NCBI GenBank assembly: GCA_938009755.1
Contig: CALLIL010000101.1
Span: forward strand, 1 to 43,273
DNA: 43,273 nucleotides
Direction of reading: 5' to 3'
Source: an uncultured Marinomonas sp.
GTDB lineage: Bacteria; Pseudomonadota; Gammaproteobacteria; Pseudomonadales; Marinomonadaceae
Part shown: positions 8,094 to 16,966 of the stretch, one piece after another
Layout: every line of letters starts with the position of its first letter
Numbering within the stretch: the first letter of the stretch is position 1
Translations under genes and position numbers: made by a program
The notes under the pieces: model-generated
Databases searched by the model: none
What the model saw: the letters and a program-made list of their open reading frames with translations, nothing else
What the model was told of the DNA's origin: nothing

Positions 8094-8819
8094 ATGCGCA
8101 GTCAAATTGAAATACGCTCCTATAAAGACACGGCCCACGACCATTCTCATCAACACACACAAATTGTATTGCCTCTTTCAGGCCAGCTGATTTTAGACGT
8201 TGAAAACCACCAACAACCCGTTGCATTTGGCCAAGCCTGCTTAATTTCAACTCAACAGGCTCATACTCATTTAGCGGAAGTCGAAAATACTTGCCTTGTC
8301 ATCAACAACCTTCCTCTTTGGAATAGCCAACTGGAAGCAAGCGCGAGCTTTGTTGAGCTAAACGCTCAAGCTCGATCTTATTTGCCTTTTTTGTCCAGCT
8401 TGTCGACAGAATCCGACACTCTTAAAACGCATCAAGCATTAACCTTGCTGGAACAGCTATTGCCTATTCCTCAAGAACACATCACACAGGCGGACGCCCG
8501 AGTGAACAAAGCCAAATACATTTTAGACCATGACTTTCACTCTCCGTGGGATTTGACCAGTTTGGCTCTAGAAGTTCATTTGAGTTCAAGCCAATTAGCC
8601 ATTTTATTTAAACGCTATATGGGAGCCACACCAAAACAATATTTGCTGCAACGTCGGCTCTCTGAAGCAAAAGTATGGCTGGCTTCCAGCAATCAAAGCT
8701 TGGACTTAATTGCAGAAAAAGTCGGTTTAAGCAGCGCCAGCACTTTCGTTCGTGTATTTAACCAACGCTATCAGATAACACCGGGGCAATATCGATCTCA
8801 GACGCGTTCTAAATCTTGA
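8094..8819 (+). CDS. AraC-family transcriptional regulator
   Basis: The 241-residue protein has an N-terminal cupin-like ligand domain (HDHSHQHTQIVLPLSGQL) and a C-terminal AraC double helix-turn-helix (about 140-236). The latter shows the typical WDLTSLALEVHLSSSQLAILFKR and LDLIAEKVGLSSASTFVRVF patterns, shortened here to their cores: DLTSLALEVHLSSSQL and AEKVGLSSASTFVRVF. It is divergent from the cupredoxin gene and 102 bp upstream of the YddG-like exporter on the same strand. Control of the exporter is the simplest guess. The effector is unknown. Confidence 0.9.
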   Translation: MRSQIEIRSYKDTAHDHSHQHTQIVLPLSGQLILDVENHQQPVAFGQACLISTQQAHTHLAEVENTCLVINNLPLWNSQLEASASFVELNAQARSYLPFLSSLSTESDTLKTHQALTLLEQLLPIPQEHITQADARVNKAKYILDHDFHSPWDLTSLALEVHLSSSQLAILFKRYMGATPKQYLLQRRLSEAKVWLASSNQSLDLIAEKVGLSSASTFVRVFNQRYQITPGQYRSQTRSKS

Positions 8820-8921
8820 AACGCCCATTTTTAACAAGAGCCATTGCCCTATTTTGCTAATGCGCTCTTTAAAAGAACTCGTTACCCTTTCCACCTCAAC
8901 ACTCAAGCATTAAGGGAAGAT

Positions 8922-9845
8922 ATGACCACAGCCACAACATCCAGCAAAGCCACTCTCATTGGCTGCTTCGCCATTTTACTATGGAGCGTTCTCGCGCTCA
9001 TTACGACACAAGCGAACCTTGTTCCGCCTTTGCTATTATTGACACTCACTTTTGGCGTCGCTAGCCTTTTGTTCTTAGTGGTGTATTTCGTTAAAGGTGA
9101 GCTCAAACGCTCTTGGCAACAAACGCCAAAAAGCGCCATGCTGTTCTGTGGCTCGGCTTTTTATTTGTATCATTTTCTCTATTTTTTCGCCTTCCAACAT
9201 GCGCCGCCTGTAGAAGCCGGATTAATTGCCTATCTTTGGCCTTTATTGATCGTCTTATTCGCAGGCTTGAGCACAGGAAACGCGTTATCTTGGACGCATT
9301 TGGTCGGTGCAATTATCGCCTTTTTGGGCACAGGTATTATGCTGCAATCGAAAGGACAAGATATAACAGAAGCACTCAACACACATAACAGTTGGATTGG
9401 CTACGTGGCCGCCTTTGCTTGTGCATTGATTTGGTCAAGCTATTCCATCCTCAATCGTCGCTTTCAATCTGTTCCATCAAGCTCAGTGGTTTGGTATTGC
9501 TTAATCACAACGCTACTCGCTGGCGCTTCACACCTTGTATTTGAAGAACAAAATTGGGCACTCTCAAGCTCGGCCTGGCTTGCTGTATTGGGCTTAGGGT
9601 TAGGCCCTGTTGGCATCGCCTTCTTTTGTTGGGACATGGGCGTAAAGCGAGGTAACTTATCTCTGCTTGGTGTTTTGTCTTACAGTGCGCCAGCACTTTC
9701 AACCGCTTGGTTGGCTTTATTGACAGAAGCCGTTTTAACGACAGGTCAAATCATCGCTTGTTTGCTGATTACCGCTGGTGCGCTGTTCGCGAGCTTAATG
9801 CCAAACCGTTCTTCTAAAAACAAAAAAATGCCTTTGGTTTCATAA
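8922..9845 (+). CDS. DMT-superfamily exporter, YddG-like (amino acid efflux)
   Basis: This 307-residue protein has about ten hydrophobic segments and two EamA repeats. Motifs KATLIGCFAILLWS near the start and EAGLIAYLWPLLIVLFAGL in the fourth segment closely follow E. coli YddG, an exporter of aromatic amino acids. The annotated frame could begin at 8844, but ATG 8922 is preceded by AAGGGA and places the first helix at the N-terminus as in YddG. The AraC gene immediately upstream is the likely regulator. The last codons lie inside the terminator hairpin of the convergent aminotransferase gene. Confidence 0.85.
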   Translation: MTTATTSSKATLIGCFAILLWSVLALITTQANLVPPLLLLTLTFGVASLLFLVVYFVKGELKRSWQQTPKSAMLFCGSAFYLYHFLYFFAFQHAPPVEAGLIAYLWPLLIVLFAGLSTGNALSWTHLVGAIIAFLGTGIMLQSKGQDITEALNTHNSWIGYVAAFACALIWSSYSILNRRFQSVPSSSVVWYCLITTLLAGASHLVFEEQNWALSSSAWLAVLGLGLGPVGIAFFCWDMGVKRGNLSLLGVLSYSAPALSTAWLALLTEAVLTTGQIIACLLITAGALFASLMPNRSSKNKKMPLVS

Positions 9846-9858
9846 AACCAAAGGCATT
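9821..9858 (-). terminator. Terminator of the aminotransferase gene, embedded in the end of the exporter gene
   Basis: A perfect 14-bp stem (9827-9840 with 9845-9858) closes a four-base loop that contains part of the exporter stop codon. On the minus strand the stem is followed by six or more Ts (9821-9826). It therefore terminates the convergent gene at 9888-11120 while encoding the exporter C-terminus. Confidence 0.85.
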
Positions 9859-9887
9859 CGACATTGTCTTTACTCTACTATTAAACG

Positions 9888-11120
9888 CTACGCCACATGC
9901 GAAATGGTACGTGGCACTTTCTGCAAGTACATTTCCATTTCTGCCATACCATTTGGCTGATCCACTTTTACGCCTAAGTCACGCATTGTGCTGCCTAATG
10001 CATGTAGTGTGCGGAATAAGTTATGCTCACGGCACTGCTCGCCCATTTGTCCAATTCGAATAATCGGTTGACCAAAAGAACCTGCAATCTCTACACGATA
10101 CACGTCCGAAATATGATGACAAATTTGAATGCCCGTTAACCCTTCAGGAATGTTAATGCCAACCACTGAGTTCAAACGAGATTCAGACGGAATAAACAAC
10201 TCCAATCCCATGCCTTCAATGCCAGACTGCAAAGCTTTTGAACAACGCAAATGGCGAGCAAATCGGCTCTCCAATGTTTCATCGCACACCAACTTCAACG
10301 CTTCATGTAAGGCCATAATGCCAGACACAGGCGCGGTATAATGGTAACCGTCTTTGTGCCAAAAATTTTCCGCAAGCTGTGCGTCGAAACACCACTGCGA
10401 GGTTGGCTGTGTACGGTTTTTTACCGTTGCCCATGCTTCATTTGAAAACACCAACAAAGACACACCTGGAATCGAAGACAAGCCTTTTTGGCCACCAGTG
10501 ATCACGACATCTACTTGCCATTCATCCATTTTTAACGGCATGGTACTTAAGGTACAAACTGCATCAACAACCACTAAACAACCATAAGATTTAGCGATTT
10601 TAGTAATTTCTTCAAGCGTGTGATTAAACACGGTATTCGACGTTTCACCTTGCACAAGCGTTAATACTTTTGGGCGTACTTCTTCAATCGCTTTACGAAC
10701 ACGTTCTGGGTCTGCCGCTTCATGAACACCAACATGTAATTCATGAACATCCGCTCCAACACGAGTCGCCATTTCGGCCATACGATGACTGAAAAAGCCA
10801 TTGTTAATGCACAGAATACTTTCACCTTGTTGCATCAAGTTTGAAACAGCCATTTCCATTGCCGCTGACGCTGGACCTGCAACGCCCAACACCCATTTCG
10901 ATTCGGTTTGAAACACATAACGGGCCATCGATTTCACTTGATCAATCACTTGCGCCATTACGCCGCCAAGATGATTAATCACCACCGAGTTGGCTTTGGC
11001 AACACGTTCAGGAATCGGTACTGGACCTGCACCCATCATTAGCAGAGGTTCTTGAGGAAGAATTTCATCTAATGTTTTCACTTGTGGACGAGGCACTCCA
11101 GTGCTTGATGAAGCAGTCAT
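9888..11120 (-). CDS. Class-V PLP aminotransferase (alanine/serine-glyoxylate or pyridoxamine-pyruvate type)
   Basis: The 410-residue protein is a fold-type I, class-V aminotransferase. It shows MMGAGPVPIPERV near the start, GPASAAMEMAV (82-92), the PLP-binding Asp186 in VVVDAVCT, and Schiff-base Lys212 in TGGQKGLSSIPG. The C-terminal RIGQMGEQC is typical of the alanine-glyoxylate aminotransferase branch. The amino donor is probably alanine or serine and the acceptor glyoxylate or pyruvate; sequence alone does not settle this. AAGG lies about 10 nt before the ATG. The gene appears to be monocistronic, with its own terminator downstream and a palindromic site upstream. Confidence 0.85.
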   Translation of the reverse strand: MTASSSTGVPRPQVKTLDEILPQEPLLMMGAGPVPIPERVAKANSVVINHLGGVMAQVIDQVKSMARYVFQTESKWVLGVAGPASAAMEMAVSNLMQQGESILCINNGFFSHRMAEMATRVGADVHELHVGVHEAADPERVRKAIEEVRPKVLTLVQGETSNTVFNHTLEEITKIAKSYGCLVVVDAVCTLSTMPLKMDEWQVDVVITGGQKGLSSIPGVSLLVFSNEAWATVKNRTQPTSQWCFDAQLAENFWHKDGYHYTAPVSGIMALHEALKLVCDETLESRFARHLRCSKALQSGIEGMGLELFIPSESRLNSVVGINIPEGLTGIQICHHISDVYRVEIAGSFGQPIIRIGQMGEQCREHNLFRTLHALGSTMRDLGVKVDQPNGMAEMEMYLQKVPRTISHVA

Positions 11121-11443
11121 GTTATACAGCCTTAAATAAGTAAAATGAGTCTCTGTTTGAAAATACGTTATTACTATAAAAAGTAATTATTGACGCCCTT
11201 TATAGTAGAAAATATCGTGTTTTACGCTTTAACAAAATAATATATTGAAATAGTACAATATTCTTGCCATCTAACAGAAGCAGTAAAATAAAAAGAGTGT
11301 AATCTACCACCAGCCTTCAAATTCACCTTAGATCTGACTCGTTTCTTCTTATCCGAGCAGTATTTTTTACTCTAAGGTTCTTCTTCAGAGTCCGCCCTTA
11401 AGTGTGCGATAATGCGCGAAACTACTCTATTCAGGATCTTTTT
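11121..11443. promoter_or_regulatory. Divergent intergenic region with a 9-bp inverted repeat
   Basis: This 323-bp AT-rich gap separates two divergent genes. TACTATAAA (11172-11180) and TTTATAGTA (11199-11207) form a perfect 9-bp inverted repeat with an 18-bp spacer, about 52-87 bp upstream of the aminotransferase start. The arrangement fits a dimeric repressor or activator site, but no regulator is assigned. Nothing else convincing was seen. Confidence 0.45.
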
Positions 11444-11872
11444 ATGATTACTTGCGGTATCGAAATCAAAGGCAGCGAAGTCATTCTTTGTCTATTGTCT
11501 AAACAAGACGGACTTTTTCAAATCACAGATTGTCGACAAATACGACACACATTAGCAACGCCAAACGACAGTGACTCCGTACGTAAATTTCAATTTATGC
11601 TTAAAAAGCTATTTGAAGACTACAAAGTAGAACGTGTTGCCATTCGTGAACGCCCAACCAAAGGCAAATTTGCCGGTGGCGCAGTCGGCTTTAAAATCGA
11701 GGCCACAATTCAGCTCATAGACAGTGTTCAAGTGGATCTATTTAGCAGTGCGAAAAGCAAAGAAGTACTGCAAAACAACCCAATGCCCATTCCATTCAAA
11801 GCAACTGGCTTACGCGCCTTCCAAGAAGCCGCTTTCACTGTTGCTTATGTTGCCTTATCTGAACAAGATTAA
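11444..11872 (+). CDS. DUF3010 family protein
   Basis: The 142-residue cytoplasmic protein matches the DUF3010 family of gammaproteobacteria. It opens with ITCGIEIKGSEVILCLLS and carries FKIEATIQLI and NPMPIPFKATGLRAFQEAA. The opening strand pattern and the acidic residues suggest an RNase H-like fold, which is inference. ATG 11444 was chosen over GTG 11402 because AGGA lies 7 nt before it and the family length is about 140. The biological role is not known. A strong terminator follows. Confidence 0.82.
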   Translation: MITCGIEIKGSEVILCLLSKQDGLFQITDCRQIRHTLATPNDSDSVRKFQFMLKKLFEDYKVERVAIRERPTKGKFAGGAVGFKIEATIQLIDSVQVDLFSSAKSKEVLQNNPMPIPFKATGLRAFQEAAFTVAYVALSEQD

Positions 11873-11904
11873 ATTTACTGCAAAACGCCTCGCCTATTAG
11901 GCAT

Positions 11905-11946
11905 AAAAAAACGGACATTAAACAACGATTTAATGTCCGTTTTTTT
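11905..11946. terminator. Bidirectional terminator
   Basis: ACGGACATTAAA (11911-11922) pairs with TTTAATGTCCGT (11929-11940) around CAACGA. Flanking A6 and T6 runs make it work on both strands, between the DUF3010 gene and the convergent chemoreceptor gene. Confidence 0.92.
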
Positions 11947-11994
11947 ATTATAAGTGAGCAAAAGGCAAGGAACCTTAACGCTCAAAACAACACT

Positions 11995-13590
11995 TTATAA
12001 CTTGAAGTAGCTCACACTGTCATGCAATTCAAGCGCAAGGTTATTCAACTCATCCGTGCTTAGCTTAGAGTTAGCAATGGCTTCGTTTGTCGCCTGAATG
12101 GTTGCTGAAATCTCTTCTGCGCTTTCAGCAAGGCTTTGCGTGGCTTTACTTTGCTCTTCGGAAGAATAAGACACTTCACGAATGCGCTTTAAGGTTTCAT
12201 CGGATGCGTTACGGATCGTAGACAAAATCTCAGTGACTTCTTCTGAAGAAGCGACGCTGGTTTCTACTTTTGGTAAAACAGCATTCATGGTTTTCGCCAC
12301 GCTTTCTGTATCAGACTGAACCAAGCTAATGGTTTCTGTGATTTCAGCTGTGGCGGCTGCCGTACGAGACGCTAAGGTACGAACTTCATCAGCAACTACA
12401 GCAAAACCACGCCCTTGCTCTCCGGCGCGTGCGGCTTCAATTGCAGCATTCAAGGCAAGCAAGTTTGTTTGGTCAGCAATTTCACGGATCACACTGATGA
12501 TGTTACCAATTTCTAATGAGCGCTCTTGTAAACTGATAATTTCACTGGAAGAAGAGGTAATTTCCGAAGAAATATCATTGATACTTTTTGCAGAGTTTTT
12601 CACCGAATTTTCCGCACGAGACGACATTTCAAATGAGGCTTCAGAGTTGCGCTCAGTTTGATTCACACTGTCTGCAATTTCTTCAATTGAAGTTGATAGC
12701 TGCTGAACAGCAGACGCTGTAGATTGCGAGCTTTCAGACGATTTTTGAGACGCGATAGCAATCGTGGTCATTTGATCATTCAATGCTTTTGCAGAGCCAG
12801 TAAGCTGCGCTGAACTCTGTTGAATGTTTTTCACCATGGTTTTCAAAGACGCCTGCATTCTAGAAACAGAACCAAGCAAACTGTCTTCTTCAAATGTACC
12901 GGTAATCGACTCATTTAAATGACCATCTGCAATACGGTTTGTTACCGACATTACATACTTTGGCTCACCACCAATATTTCTTAAAATATTACGTAAAATT
13001 GCACGAGCAACGATAACCGCAGCAAGAATAATAAAGCCCAGTATAACAATAACAACTAAGGAGAAATTAAAAACAATATCAGAAAAGTCTTTGTCTAAAT
13101 CATCCATGTAAATACCGTAACCAAATACCCATTTCCATTCTGGGATTTTGGTCATGCCATTCATTTTACTATAAAGACCGTTTGATCCTGCTTTTGGATA
13201 TTGTCCTACTGTGAAAACAAATTCGGTATTTTCTAACGATCTAAGTGAACCTTGATAACCACTTTGCAAAGAACCTAATTGATCTTTATTTGGGTGCACT
13301 TTAGATCGAGCATCATTACCATTCGCCCAAATATAAGAATCACCCGCTCTCATAGCGGTAAACACTTGAATTACTTTTTCTTCGGCTTCTTGGCGAGTTA
13401 AAACCCCTTGTCGCTCCATCTGAACATAGTAATTAGCCTCTTTCTTTGCCAAGGTAAGAATACTTTGTATCTCGTGTTTTCGCGCTTCAGTAAGGTTAGA
13501 TTTGATAATATTTAAAGACAAAATGCTTAATATGACCAAACCAATAGCAGATAACATCACTAAAATCGCTAATTGTTTTGAAAGCCTCAT
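11995..13590 (-). CDS. Methyl-accepting chemotaxis protein, single-Cache sensor (copy 1)
   Basis: The 531-residue receptor has TM1 at about 7-29, a periplasmic single-Cache (sCache) domain at about 33-170 ([33 protein letters not shown]), TM2 at about 175-197, a HAMP region, and a long cytoplasmic coiled coil. The conserved signalling tip includes [20 protein letters not shown] and [15 protein letters not shown]. It would relay ligand binding to CheA/CheW. No C-terminal CheR/CheB-docking pentapeptide is present. The neighbouring gene upstream is a close paralogue of identical length, with the same N- and C-termini. TAGGAAA precedes the ATG. Confidence 0.93.
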   Translation of the reverse strand: MRLSKQLAILVMLSAIGLVILSILSLNIIKSNLTEARKHEIQSILTLAKKEANYYVQMERQGVLTRQEAEEKVIQVFTAMRAGDSYIWANGNDARSKVHPNKDQLGSLQSGYQGSLRSLENTEFVFTVGQYPKAGSNGLYSKMNGMTKIPEWKWVFGYGIYMDDLDKDFSDIVFNFSLVVIVILGFIILAAVIVARAILRNILRNIGGEPKYVMSVTNRIADGHLNESITGTFEEDSLLGSVSRMQASLKTMVKNIQQSSAQLTGSAKALNDQMTTIAIASQKSSESSQSTASAVQQLSTSIEEIADSVNQTERNSEASFEMSSRAENSVKNSAKSINDISSEITSSSSEIISLQERSLEIGNIISVIREIADQTNLLALNAAIEAARAGEQGRGFAVVADEVRTLASRTAAATAEITETISLVQSDTESVAKTMNAVLPKVETSVASSEEVTEILSTIRNASDETLKRIREVSYSSEEQSKATQSLAESAEEISATIQATNEAIANSKLSTDELNNLALELHDSVSYFKL

Positions 13591-13897
13591 ATAGTTTCCT
13601 ATGTGTTTTAAAGGGAAAATAATCTAATAAGGGCGCGAATGTAACATAAAGTAACGAAATGTAAATACAAAAAAGAATATATTTTGACCAAAAAGTCAGC
13701 TACACATAAATCAACCAATAAATTAAAAGGCAGTGATTTTTACCTACTCTTTAACACATAAAAAAACGGATAACGATAAAATCGATATCCGTTAAAGCCA
13801 AGCATCAACAACCTCTTAATTAAATAGACCTTAATTAAGATTTTCTAAATTAATTTTCATTTAATTAATAGCTGCACGAAATTCATACTAAATATTA
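13591..13897. other. Intergenic region between the two chemoreceptor genes
   Basis: This 307-bp AT-rich gap contains the terminator of copy 2 (13757-13793) and, beyond it, the presumed promoter of copy 1. Each receptor therefore seems to be transcribed on its own. No additional reading frame of interest is seen. Confidence 0.5.
13757..13793 (-). terminator. Terminator of chemoreceptor copy 2
   Basis: AACGGATAACGAT (13765-13777) pairs with ATCGATATCCGTT (13781-13793) with one mismatch and a three-base loop. On the minus strand it runs into a T7 tract. It lies about 105 bp past the stop codon. Confidence 0.75.
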
Positions 13898-15493
13898 TTA
13901 CAACTTAAAATAACTCACACTGTTATGCAGTTCGCCAGCAAGCTCATTTAATTCACTTGTGCAACCTTTAGAGCTGGTAATCGCTTGTGTCGTTTCTTCT
14001 ATTGTCGTTGATATTTGCTCGGCACTTTCAGCCAGACTCTGAGTCACCTTACTCTGTTCTTCCGACGATATGGATACTTCACGTATTTTCTCTAAAGTAC
14101 CATCAGAAGCCACTCGAATCGTTGACAATATGTCTGTCACCTCATTAGAACTCGCCACACTCTGCTCTACTTTTGGCAACACCGCATTCATGGTTTTTGC
14201 GACACTTTCAGTATCCGATTGCACCACACTGATGGTTTCTGTTATTTCTGCGGTTGCGGTTGCTGTGCGTGATGCCAAAGTACGGACTTCATCGGCCACC
14301 ACGGCAAAGCCTCGCCCTTGCTCACCGGCGCGAGCCGCTTCAATAGCCGCATTTAATGCCAGCAAATTCGTTTGTTCAGCAATTTCTCGAATCACATTAA
14401 CAATATTACCTATTTCTAATGAACGCTCTTGCAAACTGATAATTTCAGTCGAAGAAGAGGTAATTTCAGTCGAGATCTCATGAATACTTTTTGCTGAGTT
14501 TCTCACCGATGCTTCTGCACGTGATGACAGCTCAAAGGACGCTTCTGAGTTTTTCTCAGTCTCGCTTACGCTATCTGCTATTTCATCAATCGATATTGAA
14601 AGCTGTTGAACGGCTGACGCCGTTGATCTCGAACTTTCTGCTGATTTTTGAGAAGCCATGGAAATGTTCGTCATTTGGTCATCCAATGCTTTGGATGAAC
14701 TGCTCAACTTCACTGAGGTGTTTTGAATGTTTGTCACCATTTCTTTTAAAGACTTCTGCATTTTAAAAACAGAACCTAATAAGCTGTCTTCTTTAAAGTC
14801 GCCCTCAATATGTTCATTAAGCTGGCCATCTGCTATACGGTTCGTGACAGACATCACGTATTTTGGCTCACCGCCAATATTCCTTAAAATATTTTTCAAG
14901 ATAGCTCGGGCAACCACGTACGCAGCAAGTGTCAACACAGCAAGAATAGCAATCACAGCAATAGAAAAATCAAACACAGTGTCAGCAAAATCTGCATCTA
15001 AATCATCCATATAAATGCCGTATCCAAACACCCATTCCCATTCAGGAATTTTCGTCATGCCATTCATTTTACTGTATAAGCCACTAGAACCAGCTTTAGG
15101 GTATTCTCCTACGCTGAACACAAACTCCACATCAGCTAGCGCATTTAAAGAAGGCTGGTAACTGCTTTGCTCTTTGCCTAGCTGTTCTTTATTTGGATGA
15201 ACTTTTGATCGCGCATCATTACCATTTGCCCAAATATAGGAATCACCAGATCTTATATTTGAAAGCATTTCAATCACATGCCTTTCTGCTTCTTCACGAG
15301 AAAAAACACCTTCTTTTTCTAAGTTAACATAATGATTAATTTGTTTTTTCGTTAACGTTAAAATACTTTGTATCTCATGTTTTCGAGCATCCGTAAGGTT
15401 AGCCTTAATAATGTTTAGAGATAACAAACTTAAAATGACCAACCCAATAGCAGATAATATAACCAATATCGCCAATTGTTTTGAAAGCCTCAT
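13898..15493 (-). CDS. Methyl-accepting chemotaxis protein, single-Cache sensor (copy 2)
   Basis: This is a tandem paralogue of the preceding receptor: 531 residues, the same TM1-sCache-TM2-HAMP-signalling layout, and both proteins end in SVSYFKL. The cytoplasmic tip is almost identical. Differences cluster in the periplasmic domain (for example [20 protein letters not shown] against [20 protein letters not shown]) and in TM2. The core ligand region [18 protein letters not shown] is conserved, so both may bind related small molecules with altered specificity. The pair probably arose by gene duplication. Confidence 0.93.
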   Translation of the reverse strand: MRLSKQLAILVILSAIGLVILSLLSLNIIKANLTDARKHEIQSILTLTKKQINHYVNLEKEGVFSREEAERHVIEMLSNIRSGDSYIWANGNDARSKVHPNKEQLGKEQSSYQPSLNALADVEFVFSVGEYPKAGSSGLYSKMNGMTKIPEWEWVFGYGIYMDDLDADFADTVFDFSIAVIAILAVLTLAAYVVARAILKNILRNIGGEPKYVMSVTNRIADGQLNEHIEGDFKEDSLLGSVFKMQKSLKEMVTNIQNTSVKLSSSSKALDDQMTNISMASQKSAESSRSTASAVQQLSISIDEIADSVSETEKNSEASFELSSRAEASVRNSAKSIHEISTEITSSSTEIISLQERSLEIGNIVNVIREIAEQTNLLALNAAIEAARAGEQGRGFAVVADEVRTLASRTATATAEITETISVVQSDTESVAKTMNAVLPKVEQSVASSNEVTDILSTIRVASDGTLEKIREVSISSEEQSKVTQSLAESAEQISTTIEETTQAITSSKGCTSELNELAGELHNSVSYFKL

Positions 15494-15688
15494 ATCTTTT
15501 CCCTATTAACTTAAAGTTTTTCAAATATATAACTAATCCATAACTCACTCATAATTTCTCCTTATAAATGAGTGTAGCAATGGCCAAACCATATGGCGCA
15601 AGAGAATGTAATTAATTGTAAAAAGTTAGCTAGATTAAGACTGCAGGTTTGGATAGAATCAATGATTTGAGATAACAGATAAATAATT

Positions 15689-15934
15689 ATGGAACACTAC
15701 GACTTACAAAGTTTATGGAGACTAATCTGGCCTTTCCTAGGCGTGTTTTTCGTCTATCGAGTGTTGACATTTGTGCTGCTTGATTGTCGAAAATATCTAA
15801 AAGAAATTGACCGAGTGGACTTAATTGAATTTTTCAAAACACACAAACTGGTTTCTTTTGGCATTATCCTTATTATCGCGCTGTTCTTTGCTACTGTTTG
15901 GAATCTCTTTCAACTATTTCTTAGTAAACTCTAA
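15689..15934 (+). CDS. Small two-helix membrane protein, unknown function
   Basis: The 81-residue frame has two clear hydrophobic helices (about 10-30 and 55-77) separated by a charged loop (DCRKYLKEIDRVDLIEFFKTHK). The ribosome site is weak. Its end overlaps the convergent hydrolase gene by 21 bp. The balanced loop and helices suggest a real gene, but no family is recognised. Confidence 0.6.
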   Translation: MEHYDLQSLWRLIWPFLGVFFVYRVLTFVLLDCRKYLKEIDRVDLIEFFKTHKLVSFGIILIIALFFATVWNLFQLFLSKL

Positions 15935-16933
15935 ATCGAGTGACTGAAGAAATTCAATCACTCTTCGCTCAAGAAAGTATTCTGGCTTAAACAACGTCCC
16001 TTCAACAAAGCCCACGTGCCCACCATATTGCTGAATATCAAACTGTATGGATGAGGAAGCTTCTCTTTCATCGTTTATACTAAGCATTTGGCGCGCAGTA
16101 TTCGGCAGCACATCAGGCGTCATAAAAGGATCATCCAATGCATGAATAATCAGTGTATTGGTCTTAATTTCAGGGAGAAAGTGCTTTGCACTGTTTTGCT
16201 CATAATAATCTTCCGCGTCTTTAAAACCGTTTATTCTAGACGTGTAAATATCATCAAATTCTCGAACGGTTCGTATTTTTTTCACTTGCGATAACGGAAT
16301 GTCCAACAATGATTCCATATCGTGTTGCTGATATTTCCCTAATAATTTTTTCTTTAAAGGCTTCAGTAAATACTGCTGGTAAATTCTCGCCGCGCCTTTG
16401 GTAATCGTCTCAGCACTGTTCGATAACAACATCGGAGCACTGATCACGATAGCAGCCTCCAACATCGATTTTTCGCCCGATTCACCAAGCAATTTCAACA
16501 GCATATTGCCACCCAAAGAATAGCCAATACCGTACAAAGGCGCATTAGGATAAACACTTTTCAAATGCGCTAGCCAAACCTTAGCGTCCGCCGTGTCACC
16601 ACTGTGATAAGAACGTGGCAAGCGATTATCTTGGCCAGAACAACCACGAAAATGCATCAAGACACACGCGTAACCATTTGATTGCAACGCTTTCATCATG
16701 CCTTGCATGTAAGGCGAATCGAACGAACCTTCTAAACCATGAAAAAGCACTACAATGGGTTTATTGGTTTCTATGCTTGGTTTATCAAGCCAGAAACACT
16801 CCACAAAATCCCCATCGTCAAATTCAAATATTTCACGCTCAATTGCCAAAGAAATGGGCTTTCTAAACAAGGTAGCATACATGGTTTGTACATGTTTATT
16901 GCGTAACAACCTATGAGGTTTGAATGTGTTCAT
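15914..16933 (-). CDS. YheT-like alpha/beta hydrolase
   Basis: The 339-residue protein fits the YheT/ABHD1-3 hydrolase family. It has the N-terminal LLRNKHVQTMYATLFRK signature, the oxyanion region VVLFHGLEGS, the nucleophile Ser in YGIGYSLGGNML, an Asp in IIHALDDPFM and a His in GGHVGFVEG. The family is thought to act as esterases or lipases on unknown substrates. ATG 16933 has AAGG at proper spacing, whereas the longer frame begins at a TTG without one. It is the third gene of an apparent operon with the 623-residue protein (33 bp away) and the ABC transporter. Confidence 0.88.
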   Translation of the reverse strand: MNTFKPHRLLRNKHVQTMYATLFRKPISLAIEREIFEFDDGDFVECFWLDKPSIETNKPIVVLFHGLEGSFDSPYMQGMMKALQSNGYACVLMHFRGCSGQDNRLPRSYHSGDTADAKVWLAHLKSVYPNAPLYGIGYSLGGNMLLKLLGESGEKSMLEAAIVISAPMLLSNSAETITKGAARIYQQYLLKPLKKKLLGKYQQHDMESLLDIPLSQVKKIRTVREFDDIYTSRINGFKDAEDYYEQNSAKHFLPEIKTNTLIIHALDDPFMTPDVLPNTARQMLSINDEREASSSIQFDIQQYGGHVGFVEGTLFKPEYFLERRVIEFLQSLDLEFTKK

Positions 16934-16966
16934 CTTCTGACCTTTCCTGACTTCTAAACTCAATAT

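Noticed and set aside
8003-8250. Long N-terminal extension of the cupredoxin-like gene
   Set aside because: It would overlap the divergent AraC gene; ATG 7992 has a good ribosome site and begins a signal peptide.
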